Positions 1 to 6,478 of a stretch of 10,522 bases of DNA are shown here, piece by piece. Source of the DNA: Helicobacteraceae bacterium (GTDB lineage Bacteria > Campylobacterota > Campylobacteria > Campylobacterales > Sulfurimonadaceae). Each line of letters starts with the position of its first letter. Within the stretch, counting starts at the first letter, position 1. The notes below the pieces were generated by a model that saw only the letters and a list, made by a program, of their open reading frames with translations, made no database searches and was not told the DNA's origin. The position numbers and the translations under genes were made by a program. Where the stretch lies: assembly GCA_030596305.1 (NCBI GenBank), contig JAUVKK010000009.1:1-10522 (forward strand), given 5' to 3'.

Positions 1-255
1 CAGCCAAAAAGTATTGAGCTTGTCAAAGATAAGGTGTATGACTTGATGTTAAGCGGTCATACTCACGGCGGTCAAATTTTTCCCTTTGGTTTTTTAGTCA
101 TGCTGCAACAGCCATTTTTAGCAGGTCTGCATGCAGTAACATCCTCTAAACAGATCTTTGTCAGCCGGGGAACAGGTTACTGGGGCCCACCAGTACGTGT
201 TTTTGCACCAAGTGAGATCTCTGTTTTGACACTTAGACCAAGGTCAACGATATAA
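1..255 (+). CDS. metallophosphoesterase, C-terminal part (YkuE-like)
   Basis: The reading frame is open from the first base, so the 5' end lies outside the window; 84 residues remain. The motif GHTHGGQ (about residues 19-25 of the fragment) is the last metal-binding block of calcineurin-like metallophosphoesterases, in which the two histidines bind the dinuclear metal centre. After it come a hydrophobic stretch (FPFGFLVML) and the usual closing pattern 'VSRGTGYWGPPVRVFAPSEI' followed by a short strand, typical of the membrane-associated YkuE group, whose enzymes hydrolyse phosphoesters, with UDP-2,3-diacylglucosamine-type lipids as one known kind of substrate. The substrate here cannot be told. 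The GTG at 34 is an internal valine, not a start. Family assignment is firm; the specific role is open. Confidence 0.88.
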   Translation, partial: QPKSIELVKDKVYDLMLSGHTHGGQIFPFGFLVMLQQPFLAGLHAVTSSKQIFVSRGTGYWGPPVRVFAPSEISVLTLRPRSTI

Positions 256-281
256 ATAACAATTCTCTTGCTAAATTTTTC

Positions 282-309
282 ATAAAATGCCTTAAATATG
301 GTATTTTGT
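282..309 (+). terminator. possible terminator hairpin behind the metallophosphoesterase
   Basis: Arms ATAAAATGCC (282-291) and GGTATTTTGT (300-309) pair over 10 positions with two G-U pairs around an 8-base loop. The hairpin lies 26 bases after the stop codon and just before the promoter of the next gene. The 3' arm is T-rich but no clean T-run follows, so a terminator role is only probable. Confidence 0.4.
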
Positions 310-321
310 TATGATAAATCC

Positions 322-350
322 TTGAAAAAATATATAGATTACTATATAAT
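322..350 (+). promoter_or_regulatory. sigma70-type promoter of the 62-aa RHH-like gene
   Basis: TTGAAA (322-327) and TATAAT (345-350) are separated by exactly 17 bases, the best-formed promoter in the window. Transcription would begin near 356-358, giving a leader of about 20 bases that contains the AAGAGGA ribosome binding site at 364-370. Confidence 0.75.
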
Positions 351-360
351 AAACTATATA
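331..360 (+). promoter_or_regulatory. CTATATA repeat cluster, putative operator
   Basis: TATATAG (331-337) and CTATATA (342-348) form a perfect inverted repeat with a 4-base spacer, and a third copy, CTATATA (354-360), repeats the second at a 12-base distance. The cluster covers the -10 box and the expected start point. Ribbon-helix-helix repressors usually bind short repeats at near-helical spacing over their own promoter, so autoregulation by the downstream protein is the natural guess. The region is very AT-rich, so chance repetition is possible. Confidence 0.5.
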
Positions 361-376
361 TTTAAGAGGAATTGAT

Positions 377-565
377 TTGAAGCCAAAAGATGAAGTCACA
401 CGCTCACTTGTCATTGACAGAAAAACATGGGATGAAGCGATGAAATACTCTCGTGGACGTTACAAGATGAGTTTGAGCAAGGTAACAGAAAAGCTGTTGC
501 AGGACTGGTTGGCCAAAGAGCGTAGAAAACCTCTTGAAAATGAAAATCAAAAACAGTTTTTCTAA
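377..565 (+). CDS. small ribbon-helix-helix-like DNA-binding protein (62 aa)
   Basis: The protein starts at a TTG, six bases after AAGAGGA; there is no in-frame ATG before codon 22, so TTG is the credible start. Residues 8-14 (TRSLVID) read as a short beta strand, 15-29 as a first helix and 33-49 (SLSKVTEKLLQDWLAKE) as a second helix, the order seen in CopG/Arc/MetJ-type ribbon-helix-helix repressors. The rest is a short basic and polar tail. Such proteins dimerise through the strand and insert it into the DNA major groove. No toxin gene follows, so a toxin-antitoxin pair is not supported; a stand-alone regulator is more likely. It sits behind a strong promoter covered by short repeats. The fold is inferred from pattern only. 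Confidence 0.75.
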   Translation: MKPKDEVTRSLVIDRKTWDEAMKYSRGRYKMSLSKVTEKLLQDWLAKERRKPLENENQKQFF

Positions 566-579
566 GCCTCACACAATAC

Positions 580-604
580 GATCAGTATAACTCTTATATT
601 GATC
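580..604 (+). repeat. near-perfect inverted repeat behind the RHH-like gene
   Basis: GATCAGTATAA (580-590) and TTATATTGATC (594-604) pair over 11 positions with one G-U pair and a 3-base loop, 14 bases after the stop codon. No T-run follows in either direction, so it is either a factor-assisted 3' end, an mRNA-stabilising hairpin, or a protein-binding palindrome. Confidence 0.6.
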
Positions 605-645
605 CACTCCATATTATTTATCATCAAGATCCTTCTTTTTTACTA

Positions 646-675
646 TTGTATTATATATGCTTATTATGATATGAT
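646..675 (+). promoter_or_regulatory. weak candidate promoter of the 118-aa gene
   Basis: TATGAT occurs at 665-670 and again at 670-675; with TTGTAT at 646-651 the second gives an 18-base spacer. Campylobacterota promoters often lack a good -35, so the -10 is the main support. Transcription would start near 682, leaving a leader of about 50 bases. Confidence 0.35.
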
Positions 676-687
676 TTTTTAAGAGTG

Positions 688-715
688 AACATACAACTGG
701 ATGTTGTTTTTTTTT
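688..715 (+). other. weak hairpin followed by a nine-T run in the leader of the 118-aa gene
   Basis: AACAT (688-692) can pair with ATGTT (701-705), or CAAC (694-697) with GTTG (703-706); nine consecutive T follow at 707-715, eight bases before the ribosome binding site AAGGAG (724-729 region). This resembles a weak intrinsic terminator or attenuator, but the stem is short. Confidence 0.3.
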
Positions 716-733
716 GCCAATCAAGGAGATGAT

Positions 734-1090
734 ATGAGTGATGAGACCGAAGAGCTGTCAGAGCATGAGAGTAATGCTGCCGTATGGCAAAACGGTAAAG
801 ATATCGGGCATTTAGCTTCATCAGCAAGCAATATGACACAGGTGCGCAAAGATATCATTAAGTTCGCACTTGGATTTGAGATTAAAGATATACGTACATA
901 TGCCGGCTATAAAGGTGATCTTCTAGTGGAGATAATGGCGACTGACCTAACGGTTTTAAAAACCATTAAAGGTTGGGCTGATAACTTAGGGATGGACACC
1001 GTTCTTAAAGAGAACCCAATGACAATGATCCATGAACTTTTTTGTATAACACCAGATGAGGATGTCTACGGACTAATTGAGCCTCAATAG
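734..1090 (+). CDS. uncharacterised acidic protein (118 aa)
   Basis: The start is the ATG at 734, because AAGGAGAT stands at the right distance before it; the in-frame ATG at 701 has no ribosome binding site and would translate the poly-T run. I do not recognise a named family. The first 15 residues are acidic and probably flexible; residues 16-47 (VWQNGKDIGHLASSASNMTQ and on) look helical; residues 62-105 read strand-helix-strand: 'LLVEIMATDLTVLKTIKGWA' then a turn and 'HELFCI'. That second half faintly resembles TusA-like folds, where a strand ending in 'ATD' is followed by a helix ending in a tryptophan, but the Cys-Pro active motif of TusA is absent. The protein is soluble, with no signal peptide, and has one cysteine (104). 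Codon use matches its neighbours. Confidence 0.8.
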   Translation: MSDETEELSEHESNAAVWQNGKDIGHLASSASNMTQVRKDIIKFALGFEIKDIRTYAGYKGDLLVEIMATDLTVLKTIKGWADNLGMDTVLKENPMTMIHELFCITPDEDVYGLIEPQ

Positions 1091-1104
1091 AGGTTAAAGC
1101 AAGA

Positions 1105-1121
1105 CTATTTACATGAAATAG
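1105..1121. terminator. weak hairpin between convergent genes
   Basis: CTATTT (1105-1110) and AAATAG (1116-1121) form a 6-bp stem with a 5-base loop, followed on the plus strand by GTTTTATT. It lies in the 34-base gap between the ends of the 118-aa gene and the lipoprotein gene and may end plus-strand transcription. Confidence 0.3.
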
Positions 1122-1124
1122 GTT

Positions 1125-1508
1125 TTATTGAACTGTAAAGGTTGTAGATACCTCTTCATCATCGATCTCAACTTCGACCTTCCAAACACCTTTGGCACGA
1201 CCATTTTTGTCTCTTGAGTCAAAGATGCTTGCATGATTGGCTGGCAGGACTATTTCACGCTCACGGTCATCTTTCCCATTTGGTGACGCCCACTCAAATT
1301 CAACATCTCGATCTCTGTTAACACGCTTGGTCATCAACTTACATGTAATCTTGTTGTCTTCGTCCAGACAGATCAGTGCTTCATTTTTGTCAGCGCTTTT
1401 TTTGACCTCATGCTTGATCATCTTATTACTGTTTTTATCACTGCTCTCATCTTGTGAACAGCCTAAAAACAGAACTGCAAGTACAAAGATCGAAAGGTAC
1501 TTTCTCAT
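1125..1508 (-). CDS. small lipoprotein with predicted beta-sandwich tail (127 aa)
   Basis: The N terminus has a basic start (MRK), a hydrophobic core and the lipobox LFLGC at residues 13-17, so signal peptidase II should cleave before Cys17 and leave a lipid-anchored protein of about 111 residues. The aspartate/serine-rich linker after the cysteine (about 18-45) is followed by a region with two cysteines (47 and 56) and then 'VEFEWASPNGK' and 'GVWKVEVEIDDEE', alternating strands like those of DUF2914-type or Ig-like carbohydrate/protein-binding modules. That resemblance is a pattern impression. Its ATG overlaps the stop of the ankyrin gene by four bases (ATGA), so the two are translationally coupled and probably work together. 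The two mature-domain cysteines could form a disulfide in the periplasm. Confidence 0.85.
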   Translation of the reverse strand: MRKYLSIFVLAVLFLGCSQDESSDKNSNKMIKHEVKKSADKNEALICLDEDNKITCKLMTKRVNRDRDVEFEWASPNGKDDREREIVLPANHASIFDSRDKNGRAKGVWKVEVEIDDEEVSTTFTVQ

Positions 1509-1978
1509 GAGAGGTCCTCTAACATTTTGATCATACTTGTCTTGCGCATTTTTTTGGCAAAATCCAAGGCTGTCATACCTTTTCGCTCTACTGTATTTAG
1601 GTCGGCACCGGCATCAAGCAATACTCTGAAGATCTCGTATCGACCATAACAGACAGCTGCCATCAGAGGTGTAAAGCCGCTTTTACGGGTTATATCATTT
1701 ATATCTTTGCCTTTTTTTAACAGGAGGTTGACCATGTATGAGTTGTTATAGGTCACAGCAAAATCTAAAATGCTGACACCTTCGTCATCACAGTAAAAAA
1801 TATCTGCACCGTTTTCGACCAAAAGCTCCAACATGTCCTGGTCGACACGGCTTTTTAGTGCATAAGCGAGTACGGACTCTCCTGACTCATTTCGTGCGTT
1901 AAGGTTGCCACCGTCTTTTATGTGTTTTTTTGCAGCTATATAGTTGTTGTTCTGTAAGATAGAGAGCCATTTTGTCAT
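1505..1978 (-). CDS. ankyrin-repeat protein (157 aa)
   Basis: The protein consists almost wholly of ankyrin repeats: about residues 8-34 (degenerate cap), 35-66, 68-99, 102-135 and a final partial repeat to 157. Typical pieces are 'ESVLAYAL', 'LLVENGADIFYCDDEGVSIL', 'GFTPLMAAVCYGRYEIFRVL' and 'GMTALDFAKK'. There is no signal peptide, so it is presumably cytoplasmic and binds a protein partner through the repeat face. The following gene, a secreted lipoprotein, overlaps it by four bases, so expression is coupled even though the products go to different compartments. The ribosome binding site is poor (AAGTGA-like). In bacteria, paired ankyrin proteins often act as antagonists or chaperones of exported partners, but nothing here proves that. 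The assignment to ankyrin repeats is firm. Confidence 0.9.
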   Translation of the reverse strand: MTKWLSILQNNNYIAAKKHIKDGGNLNARNESGESVLAYALKSRVDQDMLELLVENGADIFYCDDEGVSILDFAVTYNNSYMVNLLLKKGKDINDITRKSGFTPLMAAVCYGRYEIFRVLLDAGADLNTVERKGMTALDFAKKMRKTSMIKMLEDLS

Positions 1979-2008
1979 GGTTGATTCACTTTTAGTTATG
2001 TCGGCGCT

Positions 2009-2017
2009 AGTATATCA
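2009..2017 (-). promoter_or_regulatory. extended -10 promoter for the ankyrin/lipoprotein pair
   Basis: On the minus strand TGA-TATACT reads as an extended -10 element about 30 bases before the ankyrin start codon; no good -35 is visible, which an extended -10 would tolerate. Confidence 0.4.
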
Positions 2018-2090
2018 AATACGGCTAAGATAAAATAGGTGTAGAGATGACATACTATTTGTTTTGGTTTAATTTAAGAGTATCCCTTTT

Positions 2091-2122
2091 ATTGATACAT
2101 ACACTGTTGTTTTGTTATCAAT
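2091..2122. repeat. 7-bp inverted repeat in the divergent spacer
   Basis: ATTGATA (2091-2097) and TATCAAT (2116-2122) are perfect inverted copies 18 bases apart, upstream of the -10 box of the c-di-GMP gene. A regulator site is conceivable; the arms are short and AT-rich, so chance is not excluded. Confidence 0.25.
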
Positions 2123-2151
2123 CACTTGCTCTTAACTTTAACAAAAGCTAT

Positions 2152-2157
2152 TATAAT
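2152..2157 (+). promoter_or_regulatory. -10 box (TATAAT) of the haem/GGDEF/EAL gene
   Basis: A perfect TATAAT stands about 7 bases before an expected start point near 2164; no well-placed -35 is present (TTGCTC at 2126 is 20 bases away). A start point there would leave ATG 2166 without a leader and supports translation from ATG 2187. Confidence 0.5.
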
Positions 2158-2186
2158 ATATTCTAATGTCAAACAGAGGTGTAGCA

Positions 2187-5024
2187 ATGCAGAAGATGAA
2201 CCTTTTTATAGCCTTTGCTTTTGTACTGTTTATAGCTATCGGCTACAAGACATATGAACAGTATAAAGAGATTAAAAACACTCAAGAGATGATCATACAA
2301 AATGAGAGTGAATCTTTAGCAAAGTTTATAGGCGCTTTTCGCAGTACTTATCAAGATGCCTTTTTGCAAAACCATATCGAAGTTGATGAAAAGACCGTCA
2401 ACCTGCTTCCAGTTAAAACTACACCGGTGATTAGTAAATATTTTTCGTCTAGTGTACAAGGTAACATTGTTATACGTACCGTCTCTGATCGCCCTCGCAA
2501 CCCAGATAACAAAGCAAACATTTTTGAATTGGAGATGATCGAATATTTTAATCAAAATCCAAAGGAAAATCAGAGGTTTCTAAAAAGAGAGAAGGCCTTT
2601 TACTATACCCAACCGCTTTATATAACAAAGACATGTCTTGAGTGCCATGGCAAACGTGAGAACGCTATACAGAGTATTCGTGACAACTATGAGACGGCTT
2701 ATGACTATAAGATCGGAGAAATACGCGGTCTGTTAAGTATTCAGATCAAAGAACGCGGTTTCTTTACAGCACTTTACGCTGACTTTATAAAGAACTTGAG
2801 TTTTACGGTACTGATGTATCTTCTTTTTTTAGTCATCGTCTATATGTTAATAAAAACAATACGTGTAAGAGCACTGGAATATACAGAACAACTTGAAGAA
2901 GAGATCCAAAAAAAGACGTCTGCGATAAAAAAACAGAAAGATACGTTTGAAACCCTCTTTGAAAAATCTTCAGACGGTATCTCTATCCTGGATGATGGTA
3001 AATTTGTGCAGTGTAACGAAAAAGTGGTTGAGATGTTGCAGTATGACTCTAAAGATGAGCTTTTAGATATACACCCTTCAAAACTCTCGCCAAAATACCA
3101 GCCGGATGGACAAAGCTCATTTGAAAAAGCAGAAGAGATGATGGCGCTTGCCGTCAAAAATGGCTGTAATAAGTTTGAATGGGTACATACACGGGCAGAT
3201 GGTGATGAGTTCTGGGCTGAGATCACACTTACACCTATTGTGTTAAACGATCGTGATGTCATACATGTTGTATGGAGAGATATATCTGAGCAAAAAAAAG
3301 CAGAAGATGCCTTAGTCGAACAGCATAAACTTCTCCAATCCGTTATCGATGGTGTTGAAGATCCTATTATGGTGATCGGTGAAGATTACACTGTGCACCT
3401 GATGAACAACAAGATCCGTCAAAAAATCGATCTGGAATGTGTTGCGGATATCGATAACCCTAAGTGTTATGAGATCTCGCATCAGCGTTCATCGCCATGC
3501 GACGGCAAAGATCACCCTTGTCCTTTGAAGATTGTCATGGAGACAAAAGATACTGTCACTGTAGTACACGACCATGGTGACACTGATGGTGTTAAACACT
3601 ATCTGGAGCTATCAGTAACGCCGCTTTTTGACAGCAATAAAAATGCTATCGGTATTATTGAGTCCTCCAGAGATATCACAGCGCACTTGGAAACACAGTA
3701 TGAACTTCGTGAACAAAAAGACATCTTGCATCACCAAGCTCACCACGACGCGCTGACAGGCCTCCCTAACCGTACTCTTTTTAATGACCGCCTGCACCAA
3801 AGTATAGAGATAGCCAAACGCAGTAATAGTGGTTTGGCCCTCTTCTTTATTGACCTGGACCTGTTTAAGAAGATCAACGACTCGTTGGGACATGAGGTTG
3901 GTGATAAAGTCCTCAAGGAGGTAACCGAACGCCTTGGGAATGAAATACGAAAAGAGGATACGCTTGCCCGTCTAGGCGGCGATGAGTTTGTCATTATTAT
4001 GGAGGGGCTTACAAAGGCACATGATGCTGTATTGTTGGCAGAAAAGATCTTAAATGTCATGGCACAGGGTATCCGAATAGATGAGCACCTACTCTATGTC
4101 TCATGCAGCATCGGTATCAGTCTCTACCCTCAAGACGATACAAATGTCAGCAATCTTTTGAAATATGCTGACATCGCCATGTATAAAGCCAAAGATGAAG
4201 GACGTAACAATTATCAGTTCTATTCAGCTGACATGAGCGAATTGGCTTTTGAGCGTGTTGTCATGGAAGCCAGTTTGCGTCAAGCCTTGAAGAACAATGA
4301 GTTTATTGTCTATTACCAGCCACAGGTAGATGCAAGCAGCGGAAAGTTTATTGGGGTGGAAGCGCTGATACGATGGCAGCACCCTGAGATGGGTATGGTA
4401 TCTCCGGCCAAGTTTATTCCTTTGGCTGAGGAGACCGGTTTAATTGTCGATATCGATAGATGGGTAATGCGAATTGCTATGCAGCAGGTTGCTTCATGGT
4501 ATGCAGATGGATTGACACCAGGTGTGCTTGCGCTCAATCTTGCGATGAAGCAGATCCATAGCGATGACTTTGTGGAACTGCTGAAATATAACATGGCTGT
4601 TAATGACTTTAAGCCAGAGTGGTTGGAGCTGGAAGTCACTGAGAGCCAGGTGATGGTAAGACCTGAGGATGCGATCATTAAGCTCAAAGAGATCAATGAC
4701 TTGGGCATTACAATTGCCATTGATGATTTTGGTACAGGATATTCATCACTGTCGTACCTGAAACGACTTCCGATCAATAAATTAAAGATCGATCAATCAT
4801 TTGTATTTGATATACCGGGTGATGAAGAGGATGTGGCTATTGTCAAAGCGATCATTGCACTGGCACAAAGCCTTAACCTTGATCTGCTTGCAGAAGGTGT
4901 TGAGACAGACGCACAAAAAGAGTTTTTAATGCAAAATGGATGTAATAACATTCAAGGTTACTACTACAGCCGACCTGTTCCGGCAGAAGAGATCCGTACA
5001 ACGTTTCTAAATAAGAGTGATTAG
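2187..5024 (+). CDS. membrane c-di-GMP enzyme: haem-c sensor, PAS-PAS-GGDEF-EAL
   Basis: I take ATG 2187 (945 aa) because AGAGGT lies six bases before it; ATG 2166, in frame, has no ribosome binding site. A membrane segment at residues 4-20 and another at about 204-223 bracket a periplasmic domain of the Tll0287/DUF3365 type, with a covalent haem-c motif TCLECH (C150, C153, H154). A charged coiled coil leads to PAS domains at about 250-368 and 378-500. The GGDEF domain (513-678) has an intact GGDEF (597-601) and an RxxD inhibitory site (588-591). The EAL domain (about 693-938) keeps EAL (725-727), the TES glutamate (819), DDFGTG (846 on), the lysine at 867 and AEGVET (903 on). Both c-di-GMP synthesis and breakdown therefore look chemically possible. 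The likely role is redox, haem-ligand or gas-controlled c-di-GMP signalling for surface life or taxis; the signal is inferred. Confidence 0.93.
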   Translation: MQKMNLFIAFAFVLFIAIGYKTYEQYKEIKNTQEMIIQNESESLAKFIGAFRSTYQDAFLQNHIEVDEKTVNLLPVKTTPVISKYFSSSVQGNIVIRTVSDRPRNPDNKANIFELEMIEYFNQNPKENQRFLKREKAFYYTQPLYITKTCLECHGKRENAIQSIRDNYETAYDYKIGEIRGLLSIQIKERGFFTALYADFIKNLSFTVLMYLLFLVIVYMLIKTIRVRALEYTEQLEEEIQKKTSAIKKQKDTFETLFEKSSDGISILDDGKFVQCNEKVVEMLQYDSKDELLDIHPSKLSPKYQPDGQSSFEKAEEMMALAVKNGCNKFEWVHTRADGDEFWAEITLTPIVLNDRDVIHVVWRDISEQKKAEDALVEQHKLLQSVIDGVEDPIMVIGEDYTVHLMNNKIRQKIDLECVADIDNPKCYEISHQRSSPCDGKDHPCPLKIVMETKDTVTVVHDHGDTDGVKHYLELSVTPLFDSNKNAIGIIESSRDITAHLETQYELREQKDILHHQAHHDALTGLPNRTLFNDRLHQSIEIAKRSNSGLALFFIDLDLFKKINDSLGHEVGDKVLKEVTERLGNEIRKEDTLARLGGDEFVIIMEGLTKAHDAVLLAEKILNVMAQGIRIDEHLLYVSCSIGISLYPQDDTNVSNLLKYADIAMYKAKDEGRNNYQFYSADMSELAFERVVMEASLRQALKNNEFIVYYQPQVDASSGKFIGVEALIRWQHPEMGMVSPAKFIPLAEETGLIVDIDRWVMRIAMQQVASWYADGLTPGVLALNLAMKQIHSDDFVELLKYNMAVNDFKPEWLELEVTESQVMVRPEDAIIKLKEINDLGITIAIDDFGTGYSSLSYLKRLPINKLKIDQSFVFDIPGDEEDVAIVKAIIALAQSLNLDLLAEGVETDAQKEFLMQNGCNNIQGYYYSRPVPAEEIRTTFLNKSD

Positions 5025-5134
5025 AGCGCCCCTTCTGTAGCAACACGACATTTAACTTTTAATACCTTCCTTAAGCATCGCAGCATATTGGTGTTTCCTA
5101 ATCTTAGTAATGGTAATATTTCAGAATCAAAATT

Positions 5135-5152
5135 TGAGTCTCAACTGACTCA
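5135..5152. promoter_or_regulatory. palindrome upstream of dapD
   Basis: TGAGTC (5135-5140) and GACTCA (5147-5152) are perfect inverted copies with a 6-base spacer, 25 bases before the dapD start. TAATAT at 5114-5119, preceded by TGG (extended -10 form), would place the palindrome in the early transcript; CATAAT at 5159-5164 would place it upstream as an operator. Either reading makes it a control site for dapD, but no specific regulator can be named. Confidence 0.4.
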
Positions 5153-5176
5153 TAAATCATAATAAAGAGAGAATCA

Positions 5177-6373
5177 ATGGAAACAATTCAAACTGCTGAT
5201 GCATTTAAAGCACTGATCGAAAATATTAAATCAAAAGATGGGTATAGAGACCCTCTGGCGTTTGGTATCTGTCGTGTAGACCTTGGTCAAAAAAACGGTG
5301 ATAAGGTCCTTCAGGCAACGTACCCGGTTGTTAACTGGAATGAGAACTTCGGTTCTGCTGCAATCTTTATTGAAGCACTCAGCGAACAAGGTGTTACCGT
5401 AGACTGTAATGAGAATGAAGTTGTTTGCAATGTGAACCTTGCATTTTTAGAGTCATGTCTTAATGCCTTTACGCCATACTCAGATGAAGCATTTGGCGAT
5501 GCACACAAAAATATTCAGGTTATCTCGGCGCTATACGGCCAACTTAAGGCTGAGGGTGCACGTGAGGGTGAGTTCCGTGTTGTCTTTATCTTTGATGATG
5601 CAGCATGTGTCAGTGTTGAAGCGACATACCTTAAACTATACGCACTTTCTCTAGCAAAAGTAGAACTGCGCAGTATTAACCTTAATGGTGCATTTGGTGC
5701 TCTTCCAAATGTGGCATGGTCTGATGGTCAACCGATCGAGCTTGACTGGCTGCGTGAGAATGAGATCGAACTTAAATTTGCAAACGCTTACCCACATGTT
5801 GACTTTGTAGATAAGTTCCCACGTTTCCTACAGCACATCATCCCTGCGGACAATACACGTATCCTAGAGACATCTAAAGTACGTTTTGGTGCACAGCTTC
5901 ATGCTGGTACAACAGTAATGCCTGGTGCTTCTTACATCAACTTCAACGCCGGTACTACAGGTGTTAGTATGGTAGAAGGTCGTATCTCTAGCTCTGCTAT
6001 CGTTGGTGATGGTTCTGACGTTGGCGGTGGTGCTTCGATCCTTGGCGTACTTAGCGGTACTGATGGAAACCCTATCTCTGTAGGTAAAAACTCTCTTCTC
6101 GGTGCAAACTCTGTTTGTGGTATCCCTCTTGGTGATGCATGTATCATTGATGCCGGTATCGCTGTTCTTGAAGGTACAAAGTTCATTATTGAAGAAGATG
6201 AACTTCCAAAACTTAATGATGCTAACCCAGGTGCAAATATCGAAGGTGAGTGGATTAAAGGTAAAGATCTTGCAGGCCTTAACGGGTTACACTTCCGTCA
6301 AGACTCATTCACAGGGGAGATGATGGTTTTACGTTCTAAGCGTGAGATCAAACTAAACGCAGACCTGCACTAA
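5177..6373 (+). CDS. dapD: 2,3,4,5-tetrahydropyridine-2,6-dicarboxylate N-succinyltransferase
   Basis: DapD transfers the succinyl group of succinyl-CoA to tetrahydrodipicolinate, forming N-succinyl-2-amino-6-ketopimelate in the succinylase branch of diaminopimelate and lysine synthesis, in the cytoplasm; the enzyme is a trimer. The 398-aa length fits the long Campylobacterota/actinobacterial form rather than the roughly 274-aa E. coli form. Residues 1-220 form the N-terminal domains; 228-336 hold hexapeptide repeats of a left-handed beta helix (for example 'SSSAIVGDGSDVGGGASILG'), with MVEGRIS at 265-271 containing the glutamate (E267) expected as the catalytic acid in this subfamily. The C-terminal part (about 340-398) closes the active site. 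The start ATG has an AAAGAGAG site before it. The gene stands alone, ended by a strong terminator. Confidence 0.96.
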   Translation: METIQTADAFKALIENIKSKDGYRDPLAFGICRVDLGQKNGDKVLQATYPVVNWNENFGSAAIFIEALSEQGVTVDCNENEVVCNVNLAFLESCLNAFTPYSDEAFGDAHKNIQVISALYGQLKAEGAREGEFRVVFIFDDAACVSVEATYLKLYALSLAKVELRSINLNGAFGALPNVAWSDGQPIELDWLRENEIELKFANAYPHVDFVDKFPRFLQHIIPADNTRILETSKVRFGAQLHAGTTVMPGASYINFNAGTTGVSMVEGRISSSAIVGDGSDVGGGASILGVLSGTDGNPISVGKNSLLGANSVCGIPLGDACIIDAGIAVLEGTKFIIEEDELPKLNDANPGANIEGEWIKGKDLAGLNGLHFRQDSFTGEMMVLRSKREIKLNADLH

Positions 6374-6383
6374 CCATTCAGAC

Positions 6384-6410
6384 GTGAGACTGTTGTCTCA
6401 CTCTATTTTT
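6384..6410 (+). terminator. rho-independent terminator of dapD
   Basis: GTGAGAC (6384-6390) and GTCTCAC (6395-6401) pair perfectly around TGTT, and TCTATTTTT follows at 6402-6410. It begins 10 bases after the dapD stop codon. Confidence 0.88.
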
Positions 6411-6478
6411 AACGCTCTTTAACTATCTACAAGATCAACTTACTTTTTTACAGCACATTCTAAAAGATTGAATAGAAC

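Noticed and set aside
377-565. RHH-like protein as antitoxin of a toxin-antitoxin pair
   Set aside because: No small toxin-like gene lies on either side; the next gene is 168 bases away with its own control region.
701-733. ATG 701 as start of the 118-aa protein
   Set aside because: No Shine-Dalgarno, and it would translate the nine-T run; ATG 734 has AAGGAGAT before it.
2166-2186. ATG 2166 as start of the GGDEF/EAL protein
   Set aside because: No ribosome binding site precedes it and the likely transcript begins at about 2164; ATG 2187 has AGAGGT at proper distance.
4313-4777. 154-codon open frame on the minus strand inside the EAL region
   Set aside because: It is antisense to a fully conserved catalytic domain, has no ribosome binding site and a composition of a shadow frame.
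5932-6186. 84-codon minus frame inside dapD
   Set aside because: Proline/serine-rich antisense of the hexapeptide repeats; the coding strand is clearly dapD.
5947-6190. Periodic pattern in dapD considered as tandem DNA repeats
   Set aside because: The periodicity is at protein level (hexapeptide repeats of the left-handed helix); the bases are not repeated closely.
6458-6477. TTCTA/TAGAA hairpin as terminator of the hydrolase
   Set aside because: It overlaps no T-run on the minus strand, has a 5-bp AT-rich stem and a 10-base loop; too weak to call.
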